The position numbers and the translations under genes were made by a program. Below are positions 25,128 through 34,187 of a stretch of DNA of 59,332 nt, one piece after another. The notes beneath the pieces are model-generated. The model had not been told where the DNA came from and made no database searches. It saw nothing but the letters and a program-made list of their open reading frames with translations. Each line of letters starts with the position of its first letter. Position 1 is the stretch's first letter. The stretch comes from an uncultured Cytophagales bacterium (GTDB lineage Bacteria > Bacteroidota > Bacteroidia > Cytophagales > 172606-1). The stretch is from NCBI GenBank assembly GCA_902805615.1, contig CADCTQ010000479.1, forward strand, positions 1-59,332, given 5' to 3'.

Positions 25128-26051
25128 TCAGTGTACCACATCGGTTTTAAATTGATCCACCACCGTTTCCGAAAGAATTTTGCCTTCGGCGTTCAGGCGG
25201 AACACGAGCCGTTCGCCAATGCGCACCTGCTGTTTGCGGGGCTGCCAGCCGGCCGGATCGTGCACCGCAAACGGGTCGTAGCGGTAGGTGTTGGCGGCAA
25301 TGTCGTGTTTTTCCAGTTCGATCGTCCGTTCGCCCTGCGCATCTACGTGGAACCGGACCAGGTCGTAGCGGCCCTCGGGCAGGCGCGTACTCATTTTTGC
25401 CCGCAGTTCGGCCGAAACCGGGTGAAATTGCACCTCCTCGACCCGGTTCGCGCCAAAGTCGAAGGCCGAAACCATTACCCCGGTCAGCACCCCGGCCCGG
25501 CTTTCGGTCACGTTGGCTACGTACACCTTGCCGGCGGCGCCGAAGTGCGGCACGAACCGGTTGCGGCGGCTGCCGCTCGGACCCACTTGCAGCACCTGGC
25601 TCGCTTCGGTGCCGGGCTGGTACCGGATCAGGTACAGGCCGTCGTCGGCGTCCGTCTGGATGGCAAACACTTCGCCCGCGTTGTCGGGAAAAAGGCCGTG
25701 GCTGGTAAAGCCGTCGTCCACGGGCAACTGGAAGGACTGCGCCCCGCCGCTTTTCCCGCGAAGCTGACCATTCACCACCAGCACCGGCTGCGAATGGTCG
25801 TACGTGTAGATCAATTGCCGGGAGCCGTCGGGCGAGGATACGGTGTACTGTTGTTCCGTCAGCCCGGTCCGGTCCTGGCCGGACTTCCCCGAAGCCACGG
25901 CATCCGCAAACGACTGCCGGACCCGCCCCTTGCCCGGATGGTCATTCCAGGTTGCCGCCGGCCGGCCGGGGCTGCCCGGCTGCGCAGACAGGATTCCCGG
26001 CACCAGCAGAATCAGCCACGGGAGAGACATCAGAAAGCGTCGTTGCGTCAT
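25128..26051 (-). CDS. Secreted protein of unknown function
   Basis: 307 aa from ATG at 26051 (MTQRRFLMSLPWLILLVPGILSAQ), a clear signal peptide. The mature part is mainly beta (RQLIYTYDHSQPVLVVNGQL; FAIQTDADDGLYLIRYQPG), perhaps a beta-propeller or sandwich, with no recognised catalytic motif. It is 30 bp downstream of bioA on the same strand, so may be read from the bio operon, but a biotin role is not implied. The final codons and stop (GTGGTACACTGA) coincide with the terminal sequence of the adjacent repeat. Confidence 0.6.
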   Translation of the reverse strand: MTQRRFLMSLPWLILLVPGILSAQPGSPGRPAATWNDHPGKGRVRQSFADAVASGKSGQDRTGLTEQQYTVSSPDGSRQLIYTYDHSQPVLVVNGQLRGKSGGAQSFQLPVDDGFTSHGLFPDNAGEVFAIQTDADDGLYLIRYQPGTEASQVLQVGPSGSRRNRFVPHFGAAGKVYVANVTESRAGVLTGVMVSAFDFGANRVEEVQFHPVSAELRAKMSTRLPEGRYDLVRFHVDAQGERTIELEKHDIAANTYRYDPFAVHDPAGWQPRKQQVRIGERLVFRLNAEGKILSETVVDQFKTDVVH

Positions 26052-26081
26052 CGGGGAACGGTTTGGGGTGGGCAAATGGGC

Positions 26082-27395
26082 TCAGGCAATCATCTGGTCG
26101 AGCAGCGTTTCGATTTCGGCGTACACCCGGTCCAGTTCCGCGTCGGTAATGACGTAGGGCGGCAGCAGGTAAATGACGTTGCCCAGCGGCCGGATGAGCA
26201 GGTCGCGGCCCAGGAAGTAATCGTACAGGCTGTTGCGCACTTCGTTGAAGTACGAGGTGGCCGCGCTGGTGCGGATTTCGAGGGCCAGCACCACGCCCAG
26301 GCTGCGCACGGCCAGCACGGCCGGGTGGGCGGCCACCGCTTCGGCAAAAGCCGCGTGCCGCCGGGCAATCCGCTGCCGGTTCCCTTCGCATTCGGGCGTG
26401 AGCAGCAGGTCGAGGCTGGCGTTGGCCGCCGCGCACGCCAGCGGGTTGGCCGTGAAGGAGTGGCCGTGGAAAAACGTCTTCATCAGGTCGTTGGCGCGGT
26501 AGGCGGCAATCACTTCCGCGGTGCAACTGGTCACGCCCAGGGGCAGGGCGCCGCCGGTCAGGCCCTTCGAGAGGCACATGATGTCGGGTTGGGTAACGCA
26601 GTGTGCGGAGGCAAACAGCTTCCCGGTGCGGCCAAAGCCGGTCATTACTTCGTCGGCGATGCACAGGATGCCGTGGGCTTTGGCGATTTGCAGCAGTTCT
26701 TCCAGCACTTCGGCGGGGTACGCCCGCATGCCGGCCGCGCCCTGCACGAGGGGTTCGTAGACAAAAGCGGCCACCTCGCCGGACCGGGCCAGGGTATTGA
26801 AAGATTGAATGACCGAATGACCCGATGCCCCATCCGGAAACGGCAGGAAGGCTACTTCGAACAGGTGCGCGTGGAAGGCGGCCGTGAAGGGTCCGCGTTC
26901 CCCCACCGACATGGCGCCGAACGTGTCGCCGTGGTAGGCGCCGTCGAGGGCCACGATCTTCGGCTTGTGGATGCCTTGGTTGTGCCAATACTGGAAAGCC
27001 ATTTTCAGGCCCACCTCCACGGCCGTGCTGCCGTTGTCGGAGTAGAAGATTTTGGATTGGTTGGCGGGCAGGATTTCGAGCAGCCGTTCGGCCAGCCGCA
27101 CCGCCGGTTCGTGGGTAAAGCCGGCGAAAATGACGTGTTCGAGTTGCCGGGCCTGCCGGTAGATCGCTTCGGCAATGTGCGGGTGGGAATGACCGTGCAG
27201 GTTCACCCACCACGAGCCGATGCAGTCGAGGATCTGCCGCCCGTCGGCCGTGTGCAGGTAGCAGCCTGCCGCCCCGGTGAGCGGCACGGCTTTGTGGCTG
27301 TCGGCCAGCGGCGTAAACGGGTGCCACACGGCCCGCTGGTCCCGGCTGAGCAGGTCCGGCACGGCGACGGGATGGCGGTCAGAGGGTTGGTTCAT
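26082..27395 (-). CDS. bioA: Adenosylmethionine-8-amino-7-oxononanoate aminotransferase
   Basis: 437 aa, class III PLP aminotransferase. The PLP lysine is Lys277 in CLSKGLTGG; DGAYHGDTFG (about 151-160) and IADEVMTGFGRTG (about 246-258) bind cofactor; the N-terminal VWHPFT and SWWVNLHGH motifs are specific to BioA over other class III enzymes. It converts KAPA to DAPA using S-adenosylmethionine as amino donor. Third gene of the run bioF-bioD-bioA, 28 bp after bioD. Confidence 0.95.
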   Translation of the reverse strand: MNQPSDRHPVAVPDLLSRDQRAVWHPFTPLADSHKAVPLTGAAGCYLHTADGRQILDCIGSWWVNLHGHSHPHIAEAIYRQARQLEHVIFAGFTHEPAVRLAERLLEILPANQSKIFYSDNGSTAVEVGLKMAFQYWHNQGIHKPKIVALDGAYHGDTFGAMSVGERGPFTAAFHAHLFEVAFLPFPDGASGHSVIQSFNTLARSGEVAAFVYEPLVQGAAGMRAYPAEVLEELLQIAKAHGILCIADEVMTGFGRTGKLFASAHCVTQPDIMCLSKGLTGGALPLGVTSCTAEVIAAYRANDLMKTFFHGHSFTANPLACAAANASLDLLLTPECEGNRQRIARRHAAFAEAVAAHPAVLAVRSLGVVLALEIRTSAATSYFNEVRNSLYDYFLGRDLLIRPLGNVIYLLPPYVITDAELDRVYAEIETLLDQMIA

Positions 27396-27423
27396 GCGGG
27401 GTTGTTGGTTGTTCGTTGCTGGA

Positions 27424-28044
27424 TTACTCCAGCACCTTGCTGTCGGCGAGTTTTTTGGCGTAGCGTTCGATGACTTCGGGCGTAATGGACTTTTCCTGGG
27501 TTACCCGCAGCAGGCGTTTGTAGCCGGAATGCTTGAGGATGATGCGTTCCGACTCGCCGTTTTCGGGGCCGTTGAACACAATGCCTTTCACGTTGACGCG
27601 CCGCCGCTTCAATTCGTTGATGGTGAGCAGGGTATGGTTGATGCTGCCCAGGTAGATGTTGGCAACCAGGATCACCTCGGCATCCAGCCGCGCAATCAGG
27701 TCAATCACGAAGTGTTCGTCGTTGATGGGCACCAGCACCCCGCCGGCGCCTTCAATCACGATGGTGTTGTCAGTGGTGGGTACTTCGATGTTGGCGATGT
27801 GAATTTCGATCTCTTCCAGCCGGGCCGCCGCGTGCGGCGAAATGGGAATGCTGAGCAGGTACGCCTCGCGGTGAAACACCGACCGCAGGTTGTTCACCAG
27901 CATCATCACCGTATCCGTATCCCGGGGCAGGCCCGACTGGATGGGCTTCCAGTAATCGGCCTGCAATGCCTGGGCAATGATGGCGCTTACCACGGTTTTG
28001 CCGCTATCCGTGCCAATTGCCGTTACAAAGTATCTTTTCGCCAT
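27424..28044 (-). CDS. bioD: Dethiobiotin synthetase
   Basis: 206 aa from ATG at 28044 (MAKRYFVTAIGTDSGKTVV). The P-loop-like GTDSGKT at 11-17 and VIEGAGGVLVPI (about 111-122) are the ATP and substrate motifs of BioD, which closes the ureido ring of DAPA to dethiobiotin with CO2 and ATP. An upstream extension of the open frame belongs to the opposite reading of bioF and is not used. Spacing: 17 bp after bioF, 28 bp before bioA. Confidence 0.95.
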   Translation of the reverse strand: MAKRYFVTAIGTDSGKTVVSAIIAQALQADYWKPIQSGLPRDTDTVMMLVNNLRSVFHREAYLLSIPISPHAAARLEEIEIHIANIEVPTTDNTIVIEGAGGVLVPINDEHFVIDLIARLDAEVILVANIYLGSINHTLLTINELKRRRVNVKGIVFNGPENGESERIILKHSGYKRLLRVTQEKSITPEVIERYAKKLADSKVLE

Positions 28045-28061
28045 AGCTGCGTAAAAAAATG

Positions 28062-29234
28062 TCAAATAGAAGTGGAGGTAATGGAGTAGCCGGGTTGCCG
28101 TTGCCGGGCCGCGGCAAGCAGCCCGGCCACCCCGGTAATTTCTTCGTCGGTGTTGTAGGTGTGCAGGCAAATCCGCAGCCGTTCTTCCCCGGCCCGCACG
28201 GTCGGCGAAAGGATGGGCCGCACGTCGTACCCGGCCTCCTGGAGGCGGGCGGCCAGCCCCTTGGTGGGCTCGTTGCCGCCCACGCGCAGCGCCTGGATCG
28301 GGCTGCGGCCCGGAATGAGGTGGCTCAGCAAGTCGTGCTCCCCGGCGGCCTGCCGGAAGCGGGCTATTCTGGCGTGAAGCACGGCGGGCAACTCCGGGTG
28401 GGCGGCCAGGAAGCGGAACGCCTCCCGCACCGACACCAGGCTGTGCAGGGGCAGCGCCGTGGTATAAATAAAGGGCCGGGCAAAGTTGACCAGGTACGTC
28501 ACCAGCACGCGGGAGCCGGCCACGCAGGCGCCGTGTACGCCCATTGCCTTGCCAAACGTGTAGATGCGGGCAAAAATCCGGTCGTGGAGCCCCTCCCCGC
28601 AGGCAATGCCGTTGCCCGCCGTCCCCCACAGGCCGGTGCTGTGCGCCTCGTCCCACACCAGGTGGGCGCCGTACCGGTCGCACAGGTCGAGCAGTTCGCG
28701 GAGGGGGGCAAAGTCGCCGTCCATTGAGTACACCGACTCGGCCACCACGAAGGTTTCGCCCGTGGCCCGCTGCAGGCGCCGTTCGAGGTCGTCCAGGTCG
28801 TTGTGGCGGAAGGAAAAGCGGTTGGCAAAGCTCAGCCGGGCGCCTTCCTTCAGGCTGGCGTGGCTGTATTCGTCGTAGAGGATGGTGTCGCCCTTTTGGG
28901 GAATGGCCGACAGCAGGGCGGTGTTGGCGGCGTAACCCGCGTTGAACAGCAGCGTCGCTTCGGCCCGGAAGAGGCCGGCCAGCTCGTCTTCGAGGGCCAC
29001 GGCCAGGGCACTGTTGCCGGATATGAGCCGGGAACCGGTGGCCCCGTTGGCCGGGTGGTTTAGGCGTCCGTAGGCTTCCCCGATTTGCGCGTGCAGGGCC
29101 GGGTTGCGGGCCAGGCCCAGGTAGTCGTTCGAACAGAAGTCCGTTGGGGCCTCGCTCAGCGACAGGCGCCGCAGGTTGCCCGCCCGCCGCCGGTCATCAA
29201 GTTGGCTCAACAATTTCCGTTCAATAGACTTCAT
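28062..29234 (-). CDS. bioF: 8-amino-7-oxononanoate synthase
   Basis: 390 aa, alpha-oxoamine synthase family. PLP lysine is Lys229 in TFGKAMGVHGA; NDYLGLARNP (about 36-45), GSRLISGN (about 67-74) and WDEAHSTGLWG (about 194-204) are family signatures. It condenses pimeloyl thioester with alanine to KAPA. First gene of bioF-bioD-bioA. A TACTTTTG -7 box at 29242-29249 lies so close to the ATG that the mRNA would be nearly leaderless. bioB, bioC and bioH are not in the window. Confidence 0.94.
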   Translation of the reverse strand: MKSIERKLLSQLDDRRRAGNLRRLSLSEAPTDFCSNDYLGLARNPALHAQIGEAYGRLNHPANGATGSRLISGNSALAVALEDELAGLFRAEATLLFNAGYAANTALLSAIPQKGDTILYDEYSHASLKEGARLSFANRFSFRHNDLDDLERRLQRATGETFVVAESVYSMDGDFAPLRELLDLCDRYGAHLVWDEAHSTGLWGTAGNGIACGEGLHDRIFARIYTFGKAMGVHGACVAGSRVLVTYLVNFARPFIYTTALPLHSLVSVREAFRFLAAHPELPAVLHARIARFRQAAGEHDLLSHLIPGRSPIQALRVGGNEPTKGLAARLQEAGYDVRPILSPTVRAGEERLRICLHTYNTDEEITGVAGLLAAARQRQPGYSITSTSI

Positions 29235-29241
29235 TCTCAGG

Positions 29242-29249
29242 CAAAAGTA
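29242..29249 (-). promoter_or_regulatory. -7 box (TACTTTTG) just upstream of bioF
   Basis: Exact TAnnTTTG match ending 8 nt before the bioF ATG on the minus strand. If used, transcription starts at or within a few nt of the start codon. No convincing -33 TTTG was found. Confidence 0.45.
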
Positions 29250-29370
29250 CGCAGTAAGCCTGAATAGTGACTTACGGATGCGCGGATCGTTCCCCGGTTT
29301 TCACCACCCAATGAACAATGTCCGTTCAAAGGAGTATGCACGAACAATTTAAGAAATTAACTTTCCCGGC

Positions 29371-29631
29371 ATGAAGCTAACGATCAAAGCAGACCGGCTC
29401 GATGATGAACATAAGAAAAAGTTATTTCATGAGCTAGTAGCACATATTAAGTATGTAGAGGGTGACCTGTATAATCAAATGGAAAGCTTTGAGTTAAAAG
29501 CTTTGCTCGCTGAGTACATTCATCAATTGAAGAAGCTGAGGGGCACACTGCGTAACGACTTGGAACGTGAGGTAGTAGAAGGAATTTCTCGCCGTTCGAA
29601 AGCCAATCTGAGTGAGGTACTGGGAAAATAG
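29371..29631 (+). CDS. Small charged helical protein
   Basis: 86 aa, no membrane segment, rich in Lys, Leu and Glu (ADRLDDEHKKKLFHELVAHIKYVEGDLYNQ), predicted as helices with possible coiled coil at about 41-70. Lower GC than its neighbours, suggesting acquisition. No family recognised. It is transcribed divergently from bioF and ends before an inverted repeat. Confidence 0.5.
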   Translation: MKLTIKADRLDDEHKKKLFHELVAHIKYVEGDLYNQMESFELKALLAEYIHQLKKLRGTLRNDLEREVVEGISRRSKANLSEVLGK

Positions 29632-29666
29632 ATAGTGAGGGGGTGGACCTAAAAGAGCAGCAAGAA

Positions 29667-29873
29667 AGTCATCCCCCTGCCCCCTTCTCTTTCCCACGAG
29701 CAAACCCACAAGGGGGACCCCGTACCGGGCGGTGCCGCCGCAAGGCAATTGTGCGTAACAAGGGAACCTGCGGCGTTCAATGGGCACGTACCGTTCCTGG
29801 TCAGGGAGCCGGCAACTACCGGTCCCCCTTGTGCGGCTGGTAGCGGGTTGGCGAAGGGGGTAGGGGGATGACT
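29667..29873. repeat. Nested inverted repeat with CCCCCTGCCCCC arms
   Basis: Outer arms 29667-29687 and 29853-29873 (AGTCATCCCCCTGCCCCCTTC and its complement with one mismatch). Inner arms 29707-29719 and 29821-29833 (CACAAGGGGGACC and exact complement). It occupies the 324-nt gap 29632-29955, in which I find no gene. I recall similar CATCCCCCTGCCCCC repeats as dispersed elements in unrelated bacteria. Confidence 0.85.
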
Positions 29874-29955
29874 TCTCCAACTTCAAGCCATTTCGCCGTG
29901 TTTTCAATATTGTCCTTCCCTCAAATAGGTAGTAGTCAGGATTAAGTGCTCTTTT

Positions 29956-30756
29956 TCAAGCCATCCCGAAATTCCGCTGGCGGCAGGCTTCAAACACGAG
30001 AATGGCCGTGGTGGCCGATACGTTGAGGGAATCCACTTCGCCCCGCATCGGCACTTTGATCTGCTTGTCGGCCCCGCGCAGCCACGCTTCGGTGAGGCCG
30101 GTGGCTTCAGTGCCCATCACAATGGCCGTGGGGCGGGTAAAATCCTGGTGGTGGTAAAACTCCCGGCCGGTGAGGGCGGCGGCGTAACTGGTGATCCGGT
30201 GTCCTTTCAGCCACGCCAGCACTTCCCCCGAAGGCGCCGCCACCACCTGGTTGGTGAACAGGCAGCCCAGGCTCGAACGGATCGTGTTGGGGTTGTAGAG
30301 GTCCGTTTGCGGGTCGCACACGATCACGGCGTCGGCCCGGGCCGCGTCGGCCGTGCGGAGGATGGCACCCAGGTTGCCGGGCTTTTCCACGGCCTCCAGC
30401 ACGATGACCAGCGGGTTGGGGGGCAGTTGTACGTCGGACAGGCGCAACGCCCTGGGTACCACCAGCGCCACCACGCCGTCTACGTTATCGCGGTAGGCCA
30501 TTTTTTCGAACACGGCCGCCGTTACCCCGAATGCCGACTGCGCCGCTTCCGCCAACGCCTCCACGCCCTTTTGGTCCCGGACTTTCTCGGCGCACACAAA
30601 CAGGCTGTCCACCCGGAACCCCGCCTTCACGGCCAGCGTCATCTCGCGCAGCCCCTCCATCACGATCAGCCGCTGGGCCCGCCGTTCGGCCGGCTTCTCG
30701 GTCAGTTTGATCACGTTCTTGATCCGGGCGTTCTGGAGGCTGCTGATGAGTTCCAT
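29956..30756 (-). CDS. TrmH/SpoU family RNA 2'-O-methyltransferase
   Basis: 266 aa from ATG at 30756 (MELISSLQNARIKNVIKL). The three SPOUT knot motifs are present: NLGAILRTADAA (motif 1, about 136-147), VMGTEATGL (motif 2) and VDSLNVSATTAI (motif 3, about 243-254). The N-terminal substrate-binding domain begins as in RlmB/TrmH-type proteins. It methylates a ribose in 23S rRNA or tRNA using S-adenosylmethionine; the exact target nucleotide cannot be told from sequence. Confidence 0.9.
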   Translation of the reverse strand: MELISSLQNARIKNVIKLTEKPAERRAQRLIVMEGLREMTLAVKAGFRVDSLFVCAEKVRDQKGVEALAEAAQSAFGVTAAVFEKMAYRDNVDGVVALVVPRALRLSDVQLPPNPLVIVLEAVEKPGNLGAILRTADAARADAVIVCDPQTDLYNPNTIRSSLGCLFTNQVVAAPSGEVLAWLKGHRITSYAAALTGREFYHHQDFTRPTAIVMGTEATGLTEAWLRGADKQIKVPMRGEVDSLNVSATTAILVFEACRQRNFGMA

Positions 30757-30762
30757 GGTGGG

Positions 30763-30791
30763 TACTGAGTATTGGAGATTGGGTATTGGGC
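30763..30791. repeat. Short heptad array (GTATTGG type)
   Basis: GTACTGA, GTATTGG, AGATTGG, GTATTGG follow one another in exact 7-nt steps just upstream of the methyltransferase start. The same unit recurs at 37614-37641 and, as complement, at 40656-40696. Confidence 0.75.
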
Positions 30792-30896
30792 TTGCGTCAC
30801 TTACACGCAAAGATGGGGAGGAAAGGCGGGAGGAATGCAAGGTTAGGAGGAATTCCGGAGGTGCGGGGACTAAAACGAGGTGCCGGGACTAAAACA

Positions 30897-30926
30897 AAAA
30901 TGCCGGCTCTTGCGAACCGGCATTTT
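30897..30926 (-). terminator. Rho-independent terminator of typA
   Basis: AAAATGCCGG and CCGGCATTTT form a 10-bp stem around a 10-nt loop. On the minus strand it follows the typA stop and continues into TTTTTGTTTT. Confidence 0.8.
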
Positions 30927-30954
30927 CGTCAAATGAATATCGAACGATGAAGGA

Positions 30955-32766
30955 TTACTCTTTCCCTTCTTTCGAGCCCATGCGCTTGCGTTCGTTCTCG
31001 TCGAGGTAGATCTTGCGCATCCGGATGGCCTTGGGCGTCACTTCCACGTACTCGTCCTTCTGGATGTATTCGAGGCACTCTTCGAGGGAGAACTGCACCT
31101 TGGGCACGATCTTCACGTTTTCGTCGGAGCCGGAGGCCCGCATGTTGGTGAGCTTTTTGCCCTTCTGGATGTTGATCACGATGTCGTTGGGACGGGTGTG
31201 TTCGCCGATGACCTGGCCCGTGTACACTTCTTCACCCGGGTCCACGAAGAACCGGCCGCGGTCCTGGAGCTTGTCAATGGAGTACGCCGTGCCCGGGCCC
31301 TGTTCCATCGAAATGAGCGAACCGCTGATGCGTCCCTGGATGGGGCCTTTGTAGGGTTCGTACGCCTTGAAGCGGTGCGTCATGATGGCCTCGCCCTGGG
31401 TAGCGGTGAGCACGTCATTCCGCAGGCCGATGATGCCGCGCGAAGGAATGTTGAACTCCAGGTGTTGCAGGTCGCCCTTCGGTTCCATCACCAGCAGTTC
31501 GCCCTTGCGCTGGGTCACCAGTTCGATCACCTTGCCGGCGGAGGTTTCGGGAACGTCCACCACCAGGATTTCCACCGGTTCGTTGCGCACGCCGTCAATT
31601 TCCTTGAAGAGCACCTGGGGCTGGCCCACCTGCAATTCGTAGCCTTCGCGGCGCATGGTTTCAATGAGGATGGACAAGTGCAGAATGCCCCGGCCGTACA
31701 CGATGAACTTGTCTTCGGTGTCGGTAGGCAGCACCTTCAGGGCCAGGTTCTTTTCCGTTTCTTTCAGCAGGCGGTCCCGCAGGTGGCGCGAGGTTACGAA
31801 TTTACCATCGCGGCCGTAGAACGGCGAGTTGTTGATGGTAAAGAGCATGCTCATCGTCGGCTCGTCCACGGCAATGCGGGGCAGCGCCTCGGGCGTATCG
31901 GCATCCGACAGGGTGTCGCCGATCTCGAAGTCTTCCAGGCCCACTACGGCGCAGATTTCGCCAGCGGTCACCTGGGGTACTTTGACCTTGCCCAGGCCTT
32001 CAAATACCTGCAATTCTTTGATGCGTACTTTCTTCACCACGCCGTCGGCCTTCATGAGCACCATGTTGGCGCCTTCCCGCAGCGCACCGCGGAACACCTT
32101 GCCGATGGCAATGCGGCCCACGAACGAAGAGTAGTCGAGCGAAGTGATCTGCATTTGGGCGGGCCCTTCGTTGATGGGGGCCGCGGGGATGTTGGCAACA
32201 ATGGCGTCGAGCAGCGGAATGATGTTGTCGGTAGGCTGTTTCCAGTCGTCGCTCATCCAGCCCTGCTTGGCCGAACCATACACCGTCTTAAAGTCAAGCT
32301 GGTGTTCGGTGGCGCCGAGGTTGAACATGAGGTCAAACACTGATTCGTGCACGTCGTCGGGGCGGCAGTTCTCCTTGTCCACTTTGTTGATGACCACAAT
32401 GGGCTTGAGGCCGATCTGGAGGGCTTTGCTCAGCACGAAACGGGTTTGCGGCATGGGGCCTTCGAAGGCATCCACGAGCAGCAGCACGCCGTCGGCCATT
32501 TTGAGTACGCGTTCTACTTCCCCGCCGAAGTCGGAGTGACCGGGGGTGTCAATAATGTTGATCTTAACGTCCTTATAGCGGACCGATACGTTCTTGGATA
32601 CGATGGTAATCCCTCTTTCGCGTTCCAGGTCGTTGTTGTCGAGGATCAGATCCCCGAATTCCTGGTTCTCGCGAAAAATCTTGGAGGCGTGGATGATCTT
32701 ATCCACAAGTGTTGTTTTGCCGTGGTCAACGTGTGCAATAATGGCAATGTTGCGTATGCTCTGCAT
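30955..32766 (-). CDS. typA: Translational GTPase TypA/BipA
   Basis: 603 aa, full length. GTP-binding motifs: [10 protein letters not shown] (G1, about 11-20), RGITI (G2), [15 protein letters not shown] (G3), [13 protein letters not shown] (G4). EF-G-like domains II, III and V follow, and the BipA-specific C-terminal domain ends [14 protein letters not shown]. It binds 70S ribosomes and assists 50S assembly, especially under stress or cold. It stands alone with its own promoter box at 32790-32797 and terminator at 30897-30926. Confidence 0.97.
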   Translation of the reverse strand: MQSIRNIAIIAHVDHGKTTLVDKIIHASKIFRENQEFGDLILDNNDLERERGITIVSKNVSVRYKDVKINIIDTPGHSDFGGEVERVLKMADGVLLLVDAFEGPMPQTRFVLSKALQIGLKPIVVINKVDKENCRPDDVHESVFDLMFNLGATEHQLDFKTVYGSAKQGWMSDDWKQPTDNIIPLLDAIVANIPAAPINEGPAQMQITSLDYSSFVGRIAIGKVFRGALREGANMVLMKADGVVKKVRIKELQVFEGLGKVKVPQVTAGEICAVVGLEDFEIGDTLSDADTPEALPRIAVDEPTMSMLFTINNSPFYGRDGKFVTSRHLRDRLLKETEKNLALKVLPTDTEDKFIVYGRGILHLSILIETMRREGYELQVGQPQVLFKEIDGVRNEPVEILVVDVPETSAGKVIELVTQRKGELLVMEPKGDLQHLEFNIPSRGIIGLRNDVLTATQGEAIMTHRFKAYEPYKGPIQGRISGSLISMEQGPGTAYSIDKLQDRGRFFVDPGEEVYTGQVIGEHTRPNDIVINIQKGKKLTNMRASGSDENVKIVPKVQFSLEECLEYIQKDEYVEVTPKAIRMRKIYLDENERKRMGSKEGKE

Positions 32767-32789
32767 ATAAGGGTTTAAAAATCAAGGCG

Positions 32790-32797
32790 CAAAGATA
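32790..32797 (-). promoter_or_regulatory. -7 box (TATCTTTG) for typA
   Basis: Exact TAnnTTTG match, 24 nt upstream of the typA ATG on the minus strand. The -33 element is not obvious. Confidence 0.55.
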
Positions 32798-32874
32798 CTA
32801 CAAAACCCCGGTTTCTCCCGCATTAGTTCCATTACGGGAAAGTTAAGTTGCAGCAGCACACGGGTACAACGAAA

Positions 32875-32912
32875 AAAGGCCCGGGTTGCCTGCAGCACAC
32901 TCCGGGCCTTTT
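32875..32912 (-). terminator. Rho-independent terminator of the matrixin-like gene
   Basis: AAAGGCCCGG-type stem (10 to 11 bp) with a 16-nt loop; on the minus strand it ends in GGGCCTTTTTTCG downstream of the protease stop at 32956. Confidence 0.8.
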
Positions 32913-32955
32913 GGCCATTAAGCACGTTAAGCATTTTGGTTGGAAGCGTACCTGC

Positions 32956-33930
32956 TTAGTACAGGGTGCGCAGGCCCGCTACGTCGGTGGGGTAGGGAAT
33001 GCGCTTTTCGCCGCCCAGGTAGCCCGGGTTCATGACCGCTTCGGGGTTGTATACTTTCTGGTTGGGCTGGAGCTTGAAGGGCTGGTTATCGCCCACGGGG
33101 CCGCCAAAGTGACCCAGGCCCAGGGAGTGGCCGGTTTCGTGCACGGCAATGGACTGGAGGTCGGTCGTGGCGCTGGGGCTGAAATCCAGGTATTTGGAAC
33201 CTTGTACCGTCCACTTGAAGGCTTTGTTGTAATACTGCTCGGCATACACGATGTCGGGGTAGCCGTCTTTGGTGCCGTTGATGGTGCCATCCACGTCGGA
33301 GAAGGTCCAGTTTACGGCAATGATGTCGGCACTGCCCAGGCCCAGCTCAAAGTACTCAGGGTCGAGCCAGCCGCCGATCACGATGTCGGCCGGGAGGTTC
33401 TCCTGCGTAAAGCCAACCCAATCGAAGTCTCTGATGTCGTAGCCAACCACTTTACCGTCCTGCGTGATGGGCGTGAGGACGTCGAGGTAATCGTTGTTGC
33501 GGCCGTCGTCGGCGACGCGGGCGGATTTGATCTTGGTATTTTCGACGCCGTTCCAGGTTTCGAAGGCATTCACCAGGGTTTGCTCCGTGGTTGCGGCGGG
33601 GAGGTCGGCCGTATTGTCGGAAGCATCAATGATGTAGGTCAGGTTCGACTTGGGCCAGCGGCTGCCGGTGCGCAGCGACTGGTAGGGGTCCACGCCGAGG
33701 CCCTTGGTGAAGAACCATACTTTGTCCACCTGAAGGGTTTTGCCCTTGGCGGCCAGGGAAGCATTGATCCGCTGCACCAGGGCCGTTACGTGGCTCAGGT
33801 CCACGCCGGGCTTGGCAACCCGGGCGCCGGAGGCGGTGGTGGCTTCGGGGGTGGCAACTTTAGATTCTTCTTGGGTACAGCCAAAGGCGAGCAGGGCAAC
33901 GGAAAGCAACAGGAGACTGCAATTTTTCAT
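32956..33930 (-). CDS. Matrixin-like zinc metalloprotease lipoprotein
   Basis: 324 aa. A lipobox LLAFGC gives lipidation at Cys18. The metzincin zinc site HExxHxxGxxH is complete: His264, Glu265, His268, Gly271, His274 (HETGHSLGLGH), and a Met-turn follows (EAVMNPGY). The catalytic domain with NLTYIIDASDN and the DWVGFTQENLPADIVIGGW beta strands matches peptidase family M10A. As a surface lipoprotein it would act extracellularly. There is no obvious cysteine-switch propeptide. Monocistronic with its own terminator. Confidence 0.87.
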   Translation of the reverse strand: MKNCSLLLLSVALLAFGCTQEESKVATPEATTASGARVAKPGVDLSHVTALVQRINASLAAKGKTLQVDKVWFFTKGLGVDPYQSLRTGSRWPKSNLTYIIDASDNTADLPAATTEQTLVNAFETWNGVENTKIKSARVADDGRNNDYLDVLTPITQDGKVVGYDIRDFDWVGFTQENLPADIVIGGWLDPEYFELGLGSADIIAVNWTFSDVDGTINGTKDGYPDIVYAEQYYNKAFKWTVQGSKYLDFSPSATTDLQSIAVHETGHSLGLGHFGGPVGDNQPFKLQPNQKVYNPEAVMNPGYLGGEKRIPYPTDVAGLRTLY

Positions 33931-34187
33931 CGGGGATACTTGGTGTTAAAAGGTTAAGGATGAACTCAAAAGTCCGCGCTTTTTCCCCTGGCATTGCTGC
34001 AGTCAATGCGCCCGGAGGATCAGCCTGCGTTTCGTGAACGACTTTGAAGTTAAGAAAAATGCGCCGATTCATTAATACTATTGTGCAAATATTTCTTGAA
34101 AAAATGATTGTTTTCGGTGCATCCGGGAATCAGCCAAATTTTTTTCGGTCCGGTGCGGCGCATCATCCGCACCGGCCGGTCGGGTGG

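Noticed and set aside
25131-27473. A 780-codon open frame on the plus strand across the biotin genes
   Set aside because: It is the antisense shadow of bioA and the secreted-protein gene; its translation is rich in Arg, Gly, His and Val and lacks domains. High GC makes such long shadows common here.
27424-28683. A 419-codon frame that includes bioD
   Set aside because: Residues before the MAKRYFVTAIGTDSGKT start are another frame of bioF; BioD is about 206 aa.
29643-29843. Small plus-strand gene after 29631
   Set aside because: It is made wholly from the inverted repeat 29667-29873 and has no recognisable protein signature.
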